A stretch of DNA of 64,000 nucleotides from Hymenobacter metallicola. GTDB taxonomy: Bacteria > Bacteroidota > Bacteroidia > Cytophagales > Hymenobacteraceae. This document shows positions 1 to 9,438 of this stretch, one piece after another. Position numbers and translations under genes: made by a program. The stretch is taken from assembly GCF_004745645.1 (NCBI RefSeq), contig NZ_SRMB01000009.1, forward strand, positions 20,691 through 84,690, read 5' to 3'. Under the pieces are notes generated by a model that saw only the letters and a program-made list of their open reading frames with translations, was not told where the DNA came from and searched no databases. Every line of letters starts with the position of its first letter. The stretch's first letter is position 1.

Positions 1-194
1 GGCGTGTATACCAGCGCCTTGCGCACCGTGCCTACCGTTTTAGAGGTATAGCTGATGCTGTCCAGCTTGCCGGTGGCAATGCCCGCAGTAGCTTGGTCGA
101 AGCCCTTGGGGGCTTCCATCCCGGTTTTTTGGGCAACGGCGCTGCGTACGCTCAGTAAGGCCACGCCCAGCAGAAAGGCAAAGACAGTTCTCAT
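1..194 (-). CDS. secreted esterase, N-terminal part only
   Basis: The gene runs off the left edge; only its first 64 codons are visible. It starts at the ATG at 194 with a clear signal peptide (MRTVFAFLLGVALLS, cleavage after SAVAQ). Next comes a region ending SKTVGTVRKALVYTP, which is how many secreted Bacteroidota esterases of the esterase D / feruloyl esterase-like family (PF00756) begin: a first beta strand, then a tyrosine-threonine-proline turn. It follows GH97 by 96 bp on the same strand and is probably the last visible gene of the polysaccharide operon. Removing acetyl or feruloyl groups from xylan would suit that place, but the catalytic Ser-Asp-His residues lie outside the window, so the family call is tentative. 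Confidence 0.6.
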   Translation of the reverse strand, partial: MRTVFAFLLGVALLSVRSAVAQKTGMEAPKGFDQATAGIATGKLDSISYTSKTVGTVRKALVYT

Positions 195-290
195 AGCTTA
201 CAATCGATTCATTCGCTAATGCTTCGTTAACCAGTGAGTTGGGCAGGCCTGGCCAGGAATGTTTACTGCGCGGGTAGCGCCGCCGCATCG

Positions 291-2219
291 CTAGGGCTGC
301 ACCACAAAGCCGCCGCGGGCCGGCAGGGTGAGGCTCAGGGCCGGGCCGTCTATGGCCCTAGTGCTGAAGCTGCGGTGGCTGGCGCCGTCGGTGATGAGCG
401 TGCCGCCGCTCAGGCCCAGCGTACCCAGGTCGAGCTGAATGGTTTTAGGCGCGTCGGTGCCGTTGATGCCGGCCACGTACCAGCGGCCGTCGGGGGCCTG
501 GCGGGCCAGCACGGCGTACTCGCCGGGGAAGCCCGCCACGAACTTCACATCCGCCCAGCGCGGGGGCAGCTGTTTCACGAATGCCTGCACGTAGGCGGGC
601 TGCGCGGCCATGCCCTCGGGCACCTCGGCGTAGTGCTGAATGCCCGACTGAAACAGCACCGACAAGGCCAGCTCAAACGCGTTGGACGTGCGGCGCTCCT
701 TGCCCCGAATCTCGGAAAAGGCCATGGGCGTGAAGTCCATCGGCCCCACCGCGTTGCGGGTGAAGGGCAGCGTGGCGCAGTGCGTGGCCTCCTGGTCGGT
801 GTTGCGCTGGTCGAAGGTCAGAAACTCGAAGCCCTTCACGGCCTCCATCGTCATCAGGTTAGGGTAGGTGCGGTTCCAGCCCCGCGGGATGGTCGTGCCG
901 TGGAAATTCACCAGCAGCCCGGCCTGGGCCGCGTCGACGAGCAGGTCCTGGTAGTAATTCATAAACGACTGTCCGTCGCCGCCGAAGAAGTCAACCTTAA
1001 TGCCGGCAATGCCCATCTGCCTGATGCGGGCAAATTCTTTCCGGCGGCTTTCGGCCTCGAACAGCACGTTGGTGGGCGTTTGCGGGGCCTCGTTCCAACG
1101 GCCGTTGGAGTTGTACCACACCAGCAGGCCCACGTTCTTGGAGCGGGCATACTGGGCCAGCTCCTGGGTTTTGTCGTAGCCGATCTGCTGGTCCCAGAGG
1201 GCATCTACGAGGCAGTAGCGCCAGCCCATGGTGGCCGAGTAGTCGATAAAGCGGCGCTGCACGTCGTAGGTGGTGTTCTGGTCGCCCAGCAGCACCCACG
1301 ACCACGAGGCCTTGCCGGGGGCTTCGGGCAGCACGGGCGTCGTGGCGGGCACGCTCAGGTCGGTGGTCAGCGTCGATTCCACGATGGGCGCCAGGGAGTT
1401 GCCCACCACAATAACGCGCCAGGGCGTACGCCAGGGCAGGCGGCCTTCGGGCAGCAGGGCCGCGTCGGGCGTGGTTTTTTCGGGCGCCTGCGGGAAGGCT
1501 ACGCGGTACTCGGCGTCGGGCGACTCGTGCGCCAGGTGGGTGCCGGCGTAGCTGCGGCCCATGCCGGCCTCGGTCAGCAGCACCCAGTGCCCGCCCGTCG
1601 CAAACAAGGCCGGAAACGACCAGCCCTGCCCGATGGTAGACGGCGTGCCGGCGGCGATGCCCCGCTGGTAATTCTCCTCGTACGAAGGCTGGGTGTTGGC
1701 AAAGCCGGTTTGGGCCTTGGCGTGCGGGTGCAGCCAGCCTTTGGCAGTGGCCGGCAGGTGAAACGTAGTAGCCTCGGCGGCAAGGCGCTGCACTTCCGGC
1801 TCTTTGCCTTCCAGCACATACTGAAACGCTACCCCGTCGTTCGACACCTGAAACACGACGCTCAGCTTCAGGGCCTTGGTGTTGCCCGCGAAGTGCACCA
1901 CGCGCCGGTTGGCCCGGTAGTGGCAATTCGCGCGCTTGTCGGTAGTTAGCTCGTAGTCATCCGTTACGGCTTCCACCTTGTCGGCTTTTTTCAGCTTCAG
2001 GCCCTGGGTAAGGTCGGCGCCGGCTAGCTGCAGGCCCAGGCGGGAAGGGCGCAGCAGCTCGGTGCCGGCGTAGCGCACGGCATAAGTCGGCTGGCCCTGC
2101 GGGGTGACGTCTACGGTCACCTGCACCGCCCCATCGGGGCTGCTGACCAGAACGGGCTTAGCGGCCTGCGCCGCAGTCAGGGGCAGCACAAGCAGGCACA
2201 GAAGGGGAATGGAGCGCAT
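291..2219 (-). CDS. glycoside hydrolase family 97, retaining alpha-galactosidase type
   Basis: This 642-residue secreted protein has a signal peptide at 1-19 (ending AAQAA). An N-terminal GH97 beta-sandwich follows (about 25-280), then a (beta/alpha)8 catalytic barrel (about 300-560) and a C-terminal beta domain. The length is normal for GH97. The barrel has GIKVDFFGGDGQ with Asp410, the place of the nucleophile in retaining GH97 enzymes such as Bacteroides BT1871. Inverting SusB-type enzymes lack this Asp. Glu459 in TMEAVKGFE is a candidate acid/base. The expected activity is therefore alpha-galactosidase rather than alpha-glucosidase (inference from known family subtypes). It lies 39 bp after the GH43 gene in the same operon and probably acts in the periplasm. 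Confidence 0.9.
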   Translation of the reverse strand: MRSIPLLCLLVLPLTAAQAAKPVLVSSPDGAVQVTVDVTPQGQPTYAVRYAGTELLRPSRLGLQLAGADLTQGLKLKKADKVEAVTDDYELTTDKRANCHYRANRRVVHFAGNTKALKLSVVFQVSNDGVAFQYVLEGKEPEVQRLAAEATTFHLPATAKGWLHPHAKAQTGFANTQPSYEENYQRGIAAGTPSTIGQGWSFPALFATGGHWVLLTEAGMGRSYAGTHLAHESPDAEYRVAFPQAPEKTTPDAALLPEGRLPWRTPWRVIVVGNSLAPIVESTLTTDLSVPATTPVLPEAPGKASWSWVLLGDQNTTYDVQRRFIDYSATMGWRYCLVDALWDQQIGYDKTQELAQYARSKNVGLLVWYNSNGRWNEAPQTPTNVLFEAESRRKEFARIRQMGIAGIKVDFFGGDGQSFMNYYQDLLVDAAQAGLLVNFHGTTIPRGWNRTYPNLMTMEAVKGFEFLTFDQRNTDQEATHCATLPFTRNAVGPMDFTPMAFSEIRGKERRTSNAFELALSVLFQSGIQHYAEVPEGMAAQPAYVQAFVKQLPPRWADVKFVAGFPGEYAVLARQAPDGRWYVAGINGTDAPKTIQLDLGTLGLSGGTLITDGASHRSFSTRAIDGPALSLTLPARGGFVVQP

Positions 2220-2258
2220 ACGGAAAGAAAGGTGTAAGCTGACGAAGGGGCCGGCGGA

Positions 2259-3929
2259 TTACTTTTTGTACATAGGGTCATGGCCCTCGTACTTGAGCCA
2301 GGTAAAGGAGGCGGTGTTGGTCGTGGGCTGCCCGGCCGAGGTGCCGTACATGCCGTACAGGCAGCCAATAAAGCCGCCCGCTACCTGCGTGCTCAGAAAG
2401 CGCGCGTCTACCTTGTCTTTCAGCAAGGTGTAGTTTTTGCCGTCCTCCGAGAAGCGGAAGCTGTAGGTATCTCCGTCGGCGTTGATGCGCAGCTGCACTT
2501 TGCCGACTGCCGCTTGCAGGGGCGCTTTGGCCAGCAGCTCGGGGTTCTTGGTATCGGTCGTGCTCTTGAGCAGCTGCACGACCGGCTTGCCGTTCTCCAC
2601 CGATTTGCAGAGGTAGTAGAAGTGCTTCTCATCCTGAAACACCACCAGGCCGGCCGTTTCATTGGCCGCCCTGGCCGCAAAGCTCAATTCGGTTTCGGCG
2701 CTGCCGTACAGATGCTGCTGCCGCTTGCCGACAAAGGCCGGGTTGCCGGTTTCGGCCACCGTTTCGGGCTTCAGCTTCAGGGTGAGGCCGTTGGCCTTGC
2801 TCAGCGAGAAGCTGGCGCTGTCCACGGTGCGCATAAACAGCAGCGCCGGGTCGAGCTGCTTGTCGAAGGTGAGCGTGTAGGCGAAGTTGCCGCTCTGGGG
2901 CCGGGCGCCTTTCTGCTTGACTTCGGGGAAGCTGGCCTTGTAGGAGTACTGCACTCCGGTGGGGCCGGGCGCCATCACCGGCCACTCGTCTTTCCACTCC
3001 ACGGGCACAATGAAGGTTTCGCGCCCGGTGTTGTAGAAGTTGTCCTCGTAGGGCCGCACGGCCAGAAAAATAGCGTAGGTTTTGCCATCAGGCCCTTCCA
3101 CAAACTGCGCGTGCCCGGCCGAGGTGATGGGGTCTTTGCGGTCCTTGGGCAGCTCGCGCTGGGAGAGGATGGGATTTTTCTCGTAGGGCACAAACGGCCC
3201 CAGGGCCGCCTTGCTGCGGAAGACCACCTCCGTATGGTTCACCGACGTACCGCCCTCGGCCGCGTAGAGGTAGTACCAGCCATTGCGCTTCATCAGGTGC
3301 GGGCCCTCAATCCAGACGGGCTTCTTGCTCAGGTCGACCCCGCCGTTCACCACGATTTTCGCCTCGCCCACGGTTTGCAGCGTTTGCGGGTTGAGCTCGA
3401 TCATCTTGATGGAGCGGTGACCGTCGTAAAGAGGCTTGTTGTCCGGCGGGTCGCTGTTGTAGATAACGTAGGCCTTGTCGCCCTCAAAATACAGCGAGGG
3501 GTCGATGCCCTTTACCTCGGGCAGGAACGTGGGGTTGCTCCACGGGCCGGCGGGGTTTTTGGCCGTTACCACAAAGTTGCCCTTGTGGTCGATCAGCGTG
3601 CAGGTGACGTAGTAAGTGCCGTTGTGGTACTCAATGGCCGGCGCAAACAGGCCCCGCGTCATCCGGTCGCCCATAAACGTCATCTGCGCGGGCCGGTCTA
3701 TCACGTTGCCAATCTGCTTCCAGTTTTTGAGGTCCCGGCTGTGCATCACCGGAATGCCGGGAAAGTAGGAGAAGGTGGAGTTGACCAGGTAGTAGTCGGG
3801 ACCTACCTTCACAATACTGGGGTCCGGGTAAAAGCCGGTGAGGATGGGATTAATCAAGTCAATCGATTGTGCAAAAAGGCCGGCAGTTTGCAGCAGCAGG
3901 GTGGCCATCACGGCCAGGGATTTTTTCAT
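2259..3929 (-). CDS. glycoside hydrolase family 43 (xylosidase/arabinofuranosidase)
   Basis: The protein is 556 residues from the ATG at 3929, chosen because it opens a clean signal peptide (MKKSLAVMATLLLQ, cleavage near LFAQ). The frame stays open to 4220, but that extension is basic and lacks any signal. The five-bladed propeller carries the three expected GH43 acids: Asp36 in FYPDPS (general base), the Asp of KGIDPSLYF (pKa modulator) and the Glu of WIEGPHLMK (general acid). The last 200 residues form a second beta-sandwich, as in two-domain GH43 beta-xylosidases and alpha-L-arabinofuranosidases. It is separated from susD by 291 bp with a strong hairpin, and is followed closely by GH97. 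Which sugar it removes cannot be told from sequence alone. Confidence 0.9.
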   Translation of the reverse strand: MKKSLAVMATLLLQTAGLFAQSIDLINPILTGFYPDPSIVKVGPDYYLVNSTFSYFPGIPVMHSRDLKNWKQIGNVIDRPAQMTFMGDRMTRGLFAPAIEYHNGTYYVTCTLIDHKGNFVVTAKNPAGPWSNPTFLPEVKGIDPSLYFEGDKAYVIYNSDPPDNKPLYDGHRSIKMIELNPQTLQTVGEAKIVVNGGVDLSKKPVWIEGPHLMKRNGWYYLYAAEGGTSVNHTEVVFRSKAALGPFVPYEKNPILSQRELPKDRKDPITSAGHAQFVEGPDGKTYAIFLAVRPYEDNFYNTGRETFIVPVEWKDEWPVMAPGPTGVQYSYKASFPEVKQKGARPQSGNFAYTLTFDKQLDPALLFMRTVDSASFSLSKANGLTLKLKPETVAETGNPAFVGKRQQHLYGSAETELSFAARAANETAGLVVFQDEKHFYYLCKSVENGKPVVQLLKSTTDTKNPELLAKAPLQAAVGKVQLRINADGDTYSFRFSEDGKNYTLLKDKVDARFLSTQVAGGFIGCLYGMYGTSAGQPTTNTASFTWLKYEGHDPMYKK

Positions 3930-4160
3930 GCTCGTGATTTTCTCGGGTACGCTTACCGGGTGAAGGTACAGGTTAGAACGCGTAGCTAAAACTAATAAAT
4001 GCCGGGCCGTTTCTTCCGCTTCGGCAGCCTCCCGGTCAAGACGGCGCTGCTGGCGGAGTGGACAGCAACAGCGCCGGTGCCGCCCGATTGACGCTGCTTT
4101 CCCTGCCCGGGATGCATCCTTCCTGATTTTATTCTCCACCCGGGCTGGGCTACGCAGCGC

Positions 4161-4203
4161 AAAGCCGGCTGGCTGCCTTAAGGGAGGCAGCCAGCCGGCT
4201 TTT
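4161..4203 (-). terminator. perfect 18 bp hairpin between susD and GH43
   Basis: A perfect inverted repeat (arms 4161-4178 and 4186-4203 within a base; core GCCGGCTGGCTGCCT) lies 18 bp after the susD stop codon. Its stem is GC-rich and only three T residues follow, so it may act as an attenuator or RNA-stabilising 3' end that keeps susCD transcript more abundant than the downstream enzyme transcript, rather than as a full terminator. Confidence 0.75.
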
Positions 4204-4220
4204 GGGGAAGCAGCTGGCAA

Positions 4221-5834
4221 TCAATAGCCAGGGTTTTGCGCCAGCTTCCAGGTTTGGGCATCGTTCAGGGAAATGGGCAGCAGGGGCATCGGGTTGACCG
4301 ACTGCTCGGTGGCCACGTGCGACTGGGCGCGCGCCCGGACGTCAGCCGGCAGAATGCTGAAGTAGCGGCCCGTACGAATCAAATCCCACAGGCGCAGCGA
4401 CTCTTCCCCGAATTCTACCCGGCGCTCGTGCCAGATGGCGTTCAGCAGGGCCTGGCCCGACAAGCCGGGGGCCAGATCGGGCAAGGTGCCGGGCGGGGTG
4501 TTGGCGGGCTCGTAGGCCAGGGAGCCCAGCGTGGTGCCCGGCGGCCGGGTGGAATTGCGGGCCCGCTGCCGCACCTGGTTGACCAGCGCTACTGCTTCGG
4601 CGGATTTACCGAGCTGGGCGGCGGCTTCGGCCTTCATCAGCAGGATGTCGGCGTAGCGCAGCTTGCGGATGTTCTGCGGGCCCGACTCCGGGGCGTTGGG
4701 CGCCAGGATAGCCGCCTTGCGGTTGAAATAGCCCGTGGCATTCTGCGTCAGGTCGACGGGGTTGAGAATACCCAGCACGATGTCGTTGTTCTTGATGACG
4801 GTGACTTCGCGGCGCGGGTCGTTGGGCTCAAACTCGTCCACCAGATTTTGCGTGGGGTTGTTGAAGCCGTAGCCGAAGGTTCGGCGGTTGTTCTGAAAGA
4901 TATTGTTGGTCGTACCCACCGAAATGGGGCCGTAGCCATCGTTGGAAGTGGCAAACTGGATTTCAAACAGCGACTCGCTGCTGTTCTCGCCGATTTCCTG
5001 GTGAATAGCCGCGTAGTTGGCCAGCAGGCTGTACTGGCCGGAGCTGATAACGGTGCTCGTCAGGTCGTACACTTCCTGCCAGGTGTGGTTGTTGCCGTTC
5101 ACGGTGCCCAGCTGGTAGAGGATGACGCGGGCCAGGTAGCCGGTGGCCGCGCCCTTGGTGGCCCGGCCGTTGTCGGCGGCGGCGTAGGCGCCCTTCTCGG
5201 GCAGCAGGGCCGCGGCGGCCTTCAGGTCTTTTTCGATGAAGGCATAGGTCTGGGCAATGGTGGCGCGGGTCGCGTTGGGCGCCTCGGCGGGCGTCACGTT
5301 CTTTTCAAAGAGCGGCACGCCCCCGAAGCCCTTGACCAGGTTGAAGTAGAAATAGGCCCGCAGAAACAGGGCTTCGCCCTTCAGGCGCGCTTTCAGGGCC
5401 GCGTCGATGGTGCCCGCGTCGATGTTGTTAATCACCGTATTGGCCCGGGCAATGCCCGTAAAGCTGTGCACCCAGAGCGTGGTCACGGGCGGGTTCGAGG
5501 GCGGAATGTTCCAGGTTTTGAGCTCAATCAGGGACAAAAAGTCGCTGGGCGAGCTGCCGCCTTTCTCGGAATCGTCACTCATCAGGTCCCCGAACATCCA
5601 TTCGTAGGTCTGGGCCACGTACTGGCCGGTGGGGTCGCCCCACTTGGGGCCCTGGTCCCAGGCGGCCACGTCGTAGACGGCGTTAATGGCCTGCACGGCA
5701 TTGGTCGGGTCCCGGAACAGGTTGTCCTGGGTGGTGGTGCCCAGGGGCTCCTTATCCAGAAAGTCCTGGCAGCCCGAAGCCAGGGCGGTCGTTATCAGCA
5801 GGCCGAGCAGGACGGCGGCACGGGTGGGTTTCAT
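4221..5834 (-). CDS. susD: SusD/RagB family glycan-binding lipoprotein
   Basis: The 537-residue surface lipoprotein starts at ATG 5834; a start six codons earlier is possible. Its signal peptide (MKPTRAAVLLGLLITTALASGC) ends in a lipobox cysteine, followed by QDFLDKEPLG, the usual start of mature SusD proteins. The body has TPR-like helices, and the C-terminal half has the family blocks IRKLRYADILLMKAEAAAQLGK and WHERRVEFGEESLRLWDLIRTGR. SusD caps the SusC barrel and delivers oligosaccharide. It lies directly downstream of susC with a gap of about 24 bp, in the usual order. Confidence 0.95.
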   Translation of the reverse strand: MKPTRAAVLLGLLITTALASGCQDFLDKEPLGTTTQDNLFRDPTNAVQAINAVYDVAAWDQGPKWGDPTGQYVAQTYEWMFGDLMSDDSEKGGSSPSDFLSLIELKTWNIPPSNPPVTTLWVHSFTGIARANTVINNIDAGTIDAALKARLKGEALFLRAYFYFNLVKGFGGVPLFEKNVTPAEAPNATRATIAQTYAFIEKDLKAAAALLPEKGAYAAADNGRATKGAATGYLARVILYQLGTVNGNNHTWQEVYDLTSTVISSGQYSLLANYAAIHQEIGENSSESLFEIQFATSNDGYGPISVGTTNNIFQNNRRTFGYGFNNPTQNLVDEFEPNDPRREVTVIKNNDIVLGILNPVDLTQNATGYFNRKAAILAPNAPESGPQNIRKLRYADILLMKAEAAAQLGKSAEAVALVNQVRQRARNSTRPPGTTLGSLAYEPANTPPGTLPDLAPGLSGQALLNAIWHERRVEFGEESLRLWDLIRTGRYFSILPADVRARAQSHVATEQSVNPMPLLPISLNDAQTWKLAQNPGY

Positions 5835-5858
5835 AGAGGGTAGGTAGGACATACGTGG

Positions 5859-8800
5859 TTAGAACTGCAGGTTGAAGCCCAGGCGGTAGGTACGGGCCTG
5901 CGGGTAGTTACCGTAGTCCACGCCGTAGGCCAGGGGGTTGTTGTAGAACGCCGCCGTCGATATCTCGGGGTCGTAGCCCGTGTACTTGGTCAGGGTAAAG
6001 ACGTTATCGACCGATACGAACACCCGGGCGCCGTTCACCTTCACCTTGCCCAGCAGCGACTGGGGCAGCGTATAGCCCAGCTCCATGTTGCGGGCGCGCA
6101 GGTAGCTGGCATCCTCCACGTAGCGGCTGCTCATCCGGTCGTTGCCGTTGGTATCGGTCGAGGTGACGCGGGGCTGGTTGCTGTTGGGGTTGCTGGGCGT
6201 CCAGCGGTCCATGCGGCTGGCGTAGAAGTTGCTCCACACGCCTACAAAGTCGGCCGACTTATTCAGGTTGAACGCCGCCCCGTTCAGCGCCTCGGCGCCC
6301 TGCACGCCGTAGAGCAGCACCTTGAAATCGAAGCCTGCGTAGTTCAGGCCCAGCGAGCCGCCGTAGGTGAAATCGGGGGTGGCAGAGCCCAGGTAGGTGT
6401 AGTCGGCGGCCGTAATCACCCCGTCGCCGTTGGTGTCCTGGTAGCGCACGTCGCCGGGCTGGGCCCCGGGCTGCACCAGCGTCCCGTCGGCGTTTCTGTA
6501 GGCGTCAATCTCGCCCTGATTACGAAATATCCCCTCGGCCTGCAAGCCGTAGAAGAAGGCTATTTCGCGGCCCACGTCAGTTAGGGTCGTGTTGTTGATT
6601 TGCGTCAGCACGTTGCCGCTGGCAATGGGGTTGGCCCCGCCCAGGCTGGTCACGACGTTGTTGATTTTGGTGAAGTTAAGCCCCACGTTGTACTGGAGCT
6701 TGCCTAGCTCGTTGCGGTAGTTAAGGGCCAGTTCCAGGCCGCGGTTGCGCAGGGCGCCCACGTTGGCGCTGGCCGGGGCCTGACCGACGTAGTCGGGCAG
6801 GGGCAGCAGGGCAATCATGTCCCTGGTGCGGCGCTCAAAGTAGTCGGCCGTCAGGGTCAGGCGGCTGTCGAAGAGCTCGGCATCCAGGCCCACGTCGGTG
6901 GTAATGGCCGTTTCCCACTTCAGGTCCGGGTTGTTGATCTGGCTGATGGCCAAGCCGGGAGCGGCCACGCCGTTGAAGGAGTAGGTCTGGTTGTTGCTGG
7001 CCACGGAGGCATAGCCGTAGTTGGGCGCGGCGTTCTGGTTGCCTACCTGGCCGTAGCTGGCCCGCAGCTTCAGCACCGAGAGGTAGCGCACGTCTTTGAG
7101 AAACTGCTCGTTGGAGATGTTCCAGGCCGCGCCTACCGACGGGAAGTAGCCCTTGCGCACGGGGCCCAGAAACTTCGAGGTCTGGTCCAGGCGCAGCGTG
7201 CCCGTCACCAGGTACCGGTCCCGGAAATTGTAGTTGGCCCGCCCAAAGAACGAGGCCAGGCTCCCGTCGTACTGCGAGCTGCGCACCACGTTGCCCGTGC
7301 TGCGCGAGGCCGACGCGTATTGCAGCGAGGCATCGGCCGGCACGTTGAAGGCCGTGATGGAAATGCCGTTGCCGTAGCCCCGCTGGGCCTCCTGGCCCAA
7401 GGTAGCCGAGAAAGAGCTGTTGTCGGCGAAGGTTTTGGTGTAGTTGGCGTAGTTCGACCATACCCACGACACGTTCTCGCTGCGCGTCTCAATCAGGGCA
7501 CTCTGGGCCCGCTGGTCCACCGGGCCGATGTAGTACTGGGGCTGGTAGACTTTGGGGTGGTTGTTGAAGTAGTTGATGCCAAACGTGGAGCGGAACGACA
7601 GGCCCTTGACCAGCTCCACGTCGAGATAGCTGCTGCTGAACAGGTTGTTGTTCTGCAACTTGTTGTACTGCTGCTCGTCGAGGTAGCGCGGCACGTTCAG
7701 GGCATTGCGCGTAATGTTGTCCTCGTTGAAGGTCCCGTTGGGGCCGAACGGGTTGAGAACCGGGTTGGTTTGCAGGGCATATTGCAGCACGAGGTAGGGC
7801 TGGGAGCCTCCCTGGCCGTCGCCGCTGCCTGTCTGGTCATTGTGGGTAAACGTAGCCGCCACGCCCGCCTTGATGCGCTTGGTGAGCACGAGGTCGTCGT
7901 TCACCCGAAGCACATACTTTTTAAAGCCCGAATTCTTGATGATGCCGTCCTGCTGGAAGTAGCTGCCGCTGACTAGGAAGCGGTTTTGCTCGGTGCCGCC
8001 CGAGGCCGACAGACTGTAGTTGGCAATCAGGCCCTTCTGCGTCACCAGATCCTGGTAATCAATGCCTTCGGCGTTGGTGGCAATGGCATTCTGCAGCAGC
8101 GGGGCATAGTCGGGCAGCGGCTTGCCGGCGTTGGTGAAGGCTTCCAGCACGAGCGTCGAGTACTGGGCAGCCGTGGTCAGGGGCAGCGTGCGCCGGATCT
8201 GCTGGAAGCCCGTGTAGCCCGACAGGTTGAACTGCGTGGCGCCGGCCTTGCCGTGCTTGGTGGTGATGAGCACCACGCCGTTGGCCCCGCGCGAGCCGTA
8301 GATGGCCGTGGCCGAAGCATCCTTTAAAATCTCGGTCGACTCAATGTCGGCGGGCAGCAAAAAGCCAATGTCACTGGTCTGGATGCCGTCCACCACGTAC
8401 AGCGGGTCGCTGTTGTTGATCGTGCCCACGCCCCGCACCCGGATGCGGGTACCCGAGCCGGGCTGGCCGCTGTTGGAGGTCACTTCCACACCGGCTGCGC
8501 GGCCTTGCAGGGATTGTACGGGGTCGGAGGTGGCTACCTGGGTCAGCTGGGTCCCGCTGATGGAGGCTACCGAGCCGGTCAAGTCGCTTTTGCGGGCCGT
8601 ACCGTAGCCAATGACTACGACTTCGCTCAGGGCCTGCCTGTCTTCGCTCAGGGTTATGCGCAGGCCGGTAGCGGCTCCGGTTACGGGTACTTCCTGGCGG
8701 GTATAGCCCACGAAGCTGAATACGAGCACGCTGTTCTCGGGAGCTTGCAGGGTAAAGCTGCCGTCGGGGCCGGTGCTGGCCCCGATAGACGTGCCTTTCA

Positions 8801-9293
8801 CGACCACCGTTACGCCCGGTATACCGTCTCCTTTCGCATCGGTTACCCGCCCGGAAACGGGGACATCCGGTCTACCGGAATCGTTTGCGGAAACAGGCTC
8901 GGAAGCCGCCCGCAAGAGCACGCGCTTGTTGGCTACTTCATACTGAACCTTGAGTGGGGCCAATACTTCGTCCAGCACGGCCAGCAAGGGCGCGTCCTGG
9001 GCATTGATCGTCACTTTGCGGTCGGCCCCAACCAGCTGCTGGCTATATACAAACCGAATATTGGCCTGACGGGCAATCTGACTGAGGATTTCCTTGATGG
9101 TTTGTGCCTCTGCCTGCAACGTAATTTTTTGCTCGAGTACTCCCTGGTGCACCGTCAGGCGGGATGCTGCCGGGCCCGCCGCCGCAGCATGCGCGGCCGT
9201 TGTCAGGATCGGCAAGCACAGGACTGCCGTTTGCAGCAGCAACCCGCTCACCGCAGACCGGGCAGGCGGGGGGAACTGTACAGTTTTTTTCAT
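5859..9293 (-). CDS. susC: SusC/RagA TonB-dependent transporter with STN signalling domain
   Basis: The 1144-residue outer-membrane protein has a signal peptide and then an STN (secretin/TonB short N-terminal) domain at about residues 50-130. A carboxypeptidase-regulatory-like beta domain follows (about 145-225), then the plug with the family signature RVRGVGTINNSDPLYVVDGIQ split across about residues 280-300, and a 22-strand barrel ending in the expected aromatic residue (LGFNLQF). It imports oligosaccharides with SusD. The STN domain is absent from plain SusC proteins and implies contact with a FecR anti-sigma factor. The fecR gene lies just upstream (9439-10479), with the ECF gene beyond it. 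Confidence 0.95.
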   Translation of the reverse strand: MKKTVQFPPPARSAVSGLLLQTAVLCLPILTTAAHAAAAGPAASRLTVHQGVLEQKITLQAEAQTIKEILSQIARQANIRFVYSQQLVGADRKVTINAQDAPLLAVLDEVLAPLKVQYEVANKRVLLRAASEPVSANDSGRPDVPVSGRVTDAKGDGIPGVTVVVKGTSIGASTGPDGSFTLQAPENSVLVFSFVGYTRQEVPVTGAATGLRITLSEDRQALSEVVVIGYGTARKSDLTGSVASISGTQLTQVATSDPVQSLQGRAAGVEVTSNSGQPGSGTRIRVRGVGTINNSDPLYVVDGIQTSDIGFLLPADIESTEILKDASATAIYGSRGANGVVLITTKHGKAGATQFNLSGYTGFQQIRRTLPLTTAAQYSTLVLEAFTNAGKPLPDYAPLLQNAIATNAEGIDYQDLVTQKGLIANYSLSASGGTEQNRFLVSGSYFQQDGIIKNSGFKKYVLRVNDDLVLTKRIKAGVAATFTHNDQTGSGDGQGGSQPYLVLQYALQTNPVLNPFGPNGTFNEDNITRNALNVPRYLDEQQYNKLQNNNLFSSSYLDVELVKGLSFRSTFGINYFNNHPKVYQPQYYIGPVDQRAQSALIETRSENVSWVWSNYANYTKTFADNSSFSATLGQEAQRGYGNGISITAFNVPADASLQYASASRSTGNVVRSSQYDGSLASFFGRANYNFRDRYLVTGTLRLDQTSKFLGPVRKGYFPSVGAAWNISNEQFLKDVRYLSVLKLRASYGQVGNQNAAPNYGYASVASNNQTYSFNGVAAPGLAISQINNPDLKWETAITTDVGLDAELFDSRLTLTADYFERRTRDMIALLPLPDYVGQAPASANVGALRNRGLELALNYRNELGKLQYNVGLNFTKINNVVTSLGGANPIASGNVLTQINNTTLTDVGREIAFFYGLQAEGIFRNQGEIDAYRNADGTLVQPGAQPGDVRYQDTNGDGVITAADYTYLGSATPDFTYGGSLGLNYAGFDFKVLLYGVQGAEALNGAAFNLNKSADFVGVWSNFYASRMDRWTPSNPNSNQPRVTSTDTNGNDRMSSRYVEDASYLRARNMELGYTLPQSLLGKVKVNGARVFVSVDNVFTLTKYTGYDPEISTAAFYNNPLAYGVDYGNYPQARTYRLGFNLQF

Positions 9294-9438
9294 AGAGGTA
9301 GAGTAGTGGGGTGTGGGAGTTTGGAAAAAAAGGAAACCTCAACAGTGTCTTCGCAATCGATTGAGTAAATAGGTTCGGAAGCTGCTACAGTGGTCAACAT
9401 CAAGTGGGTCTTCCTCTGAACGGGGCTTGCGGGTAAGG

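Noticed and set aside
234..9368. Long open frames opposite the PUL genes
   Set aside because: They lie antisense to firmly identified GH97, GH43, SusD and SusC genes and have Gly/Arg/His-rich composition typical of shadows of GC-rich genes.
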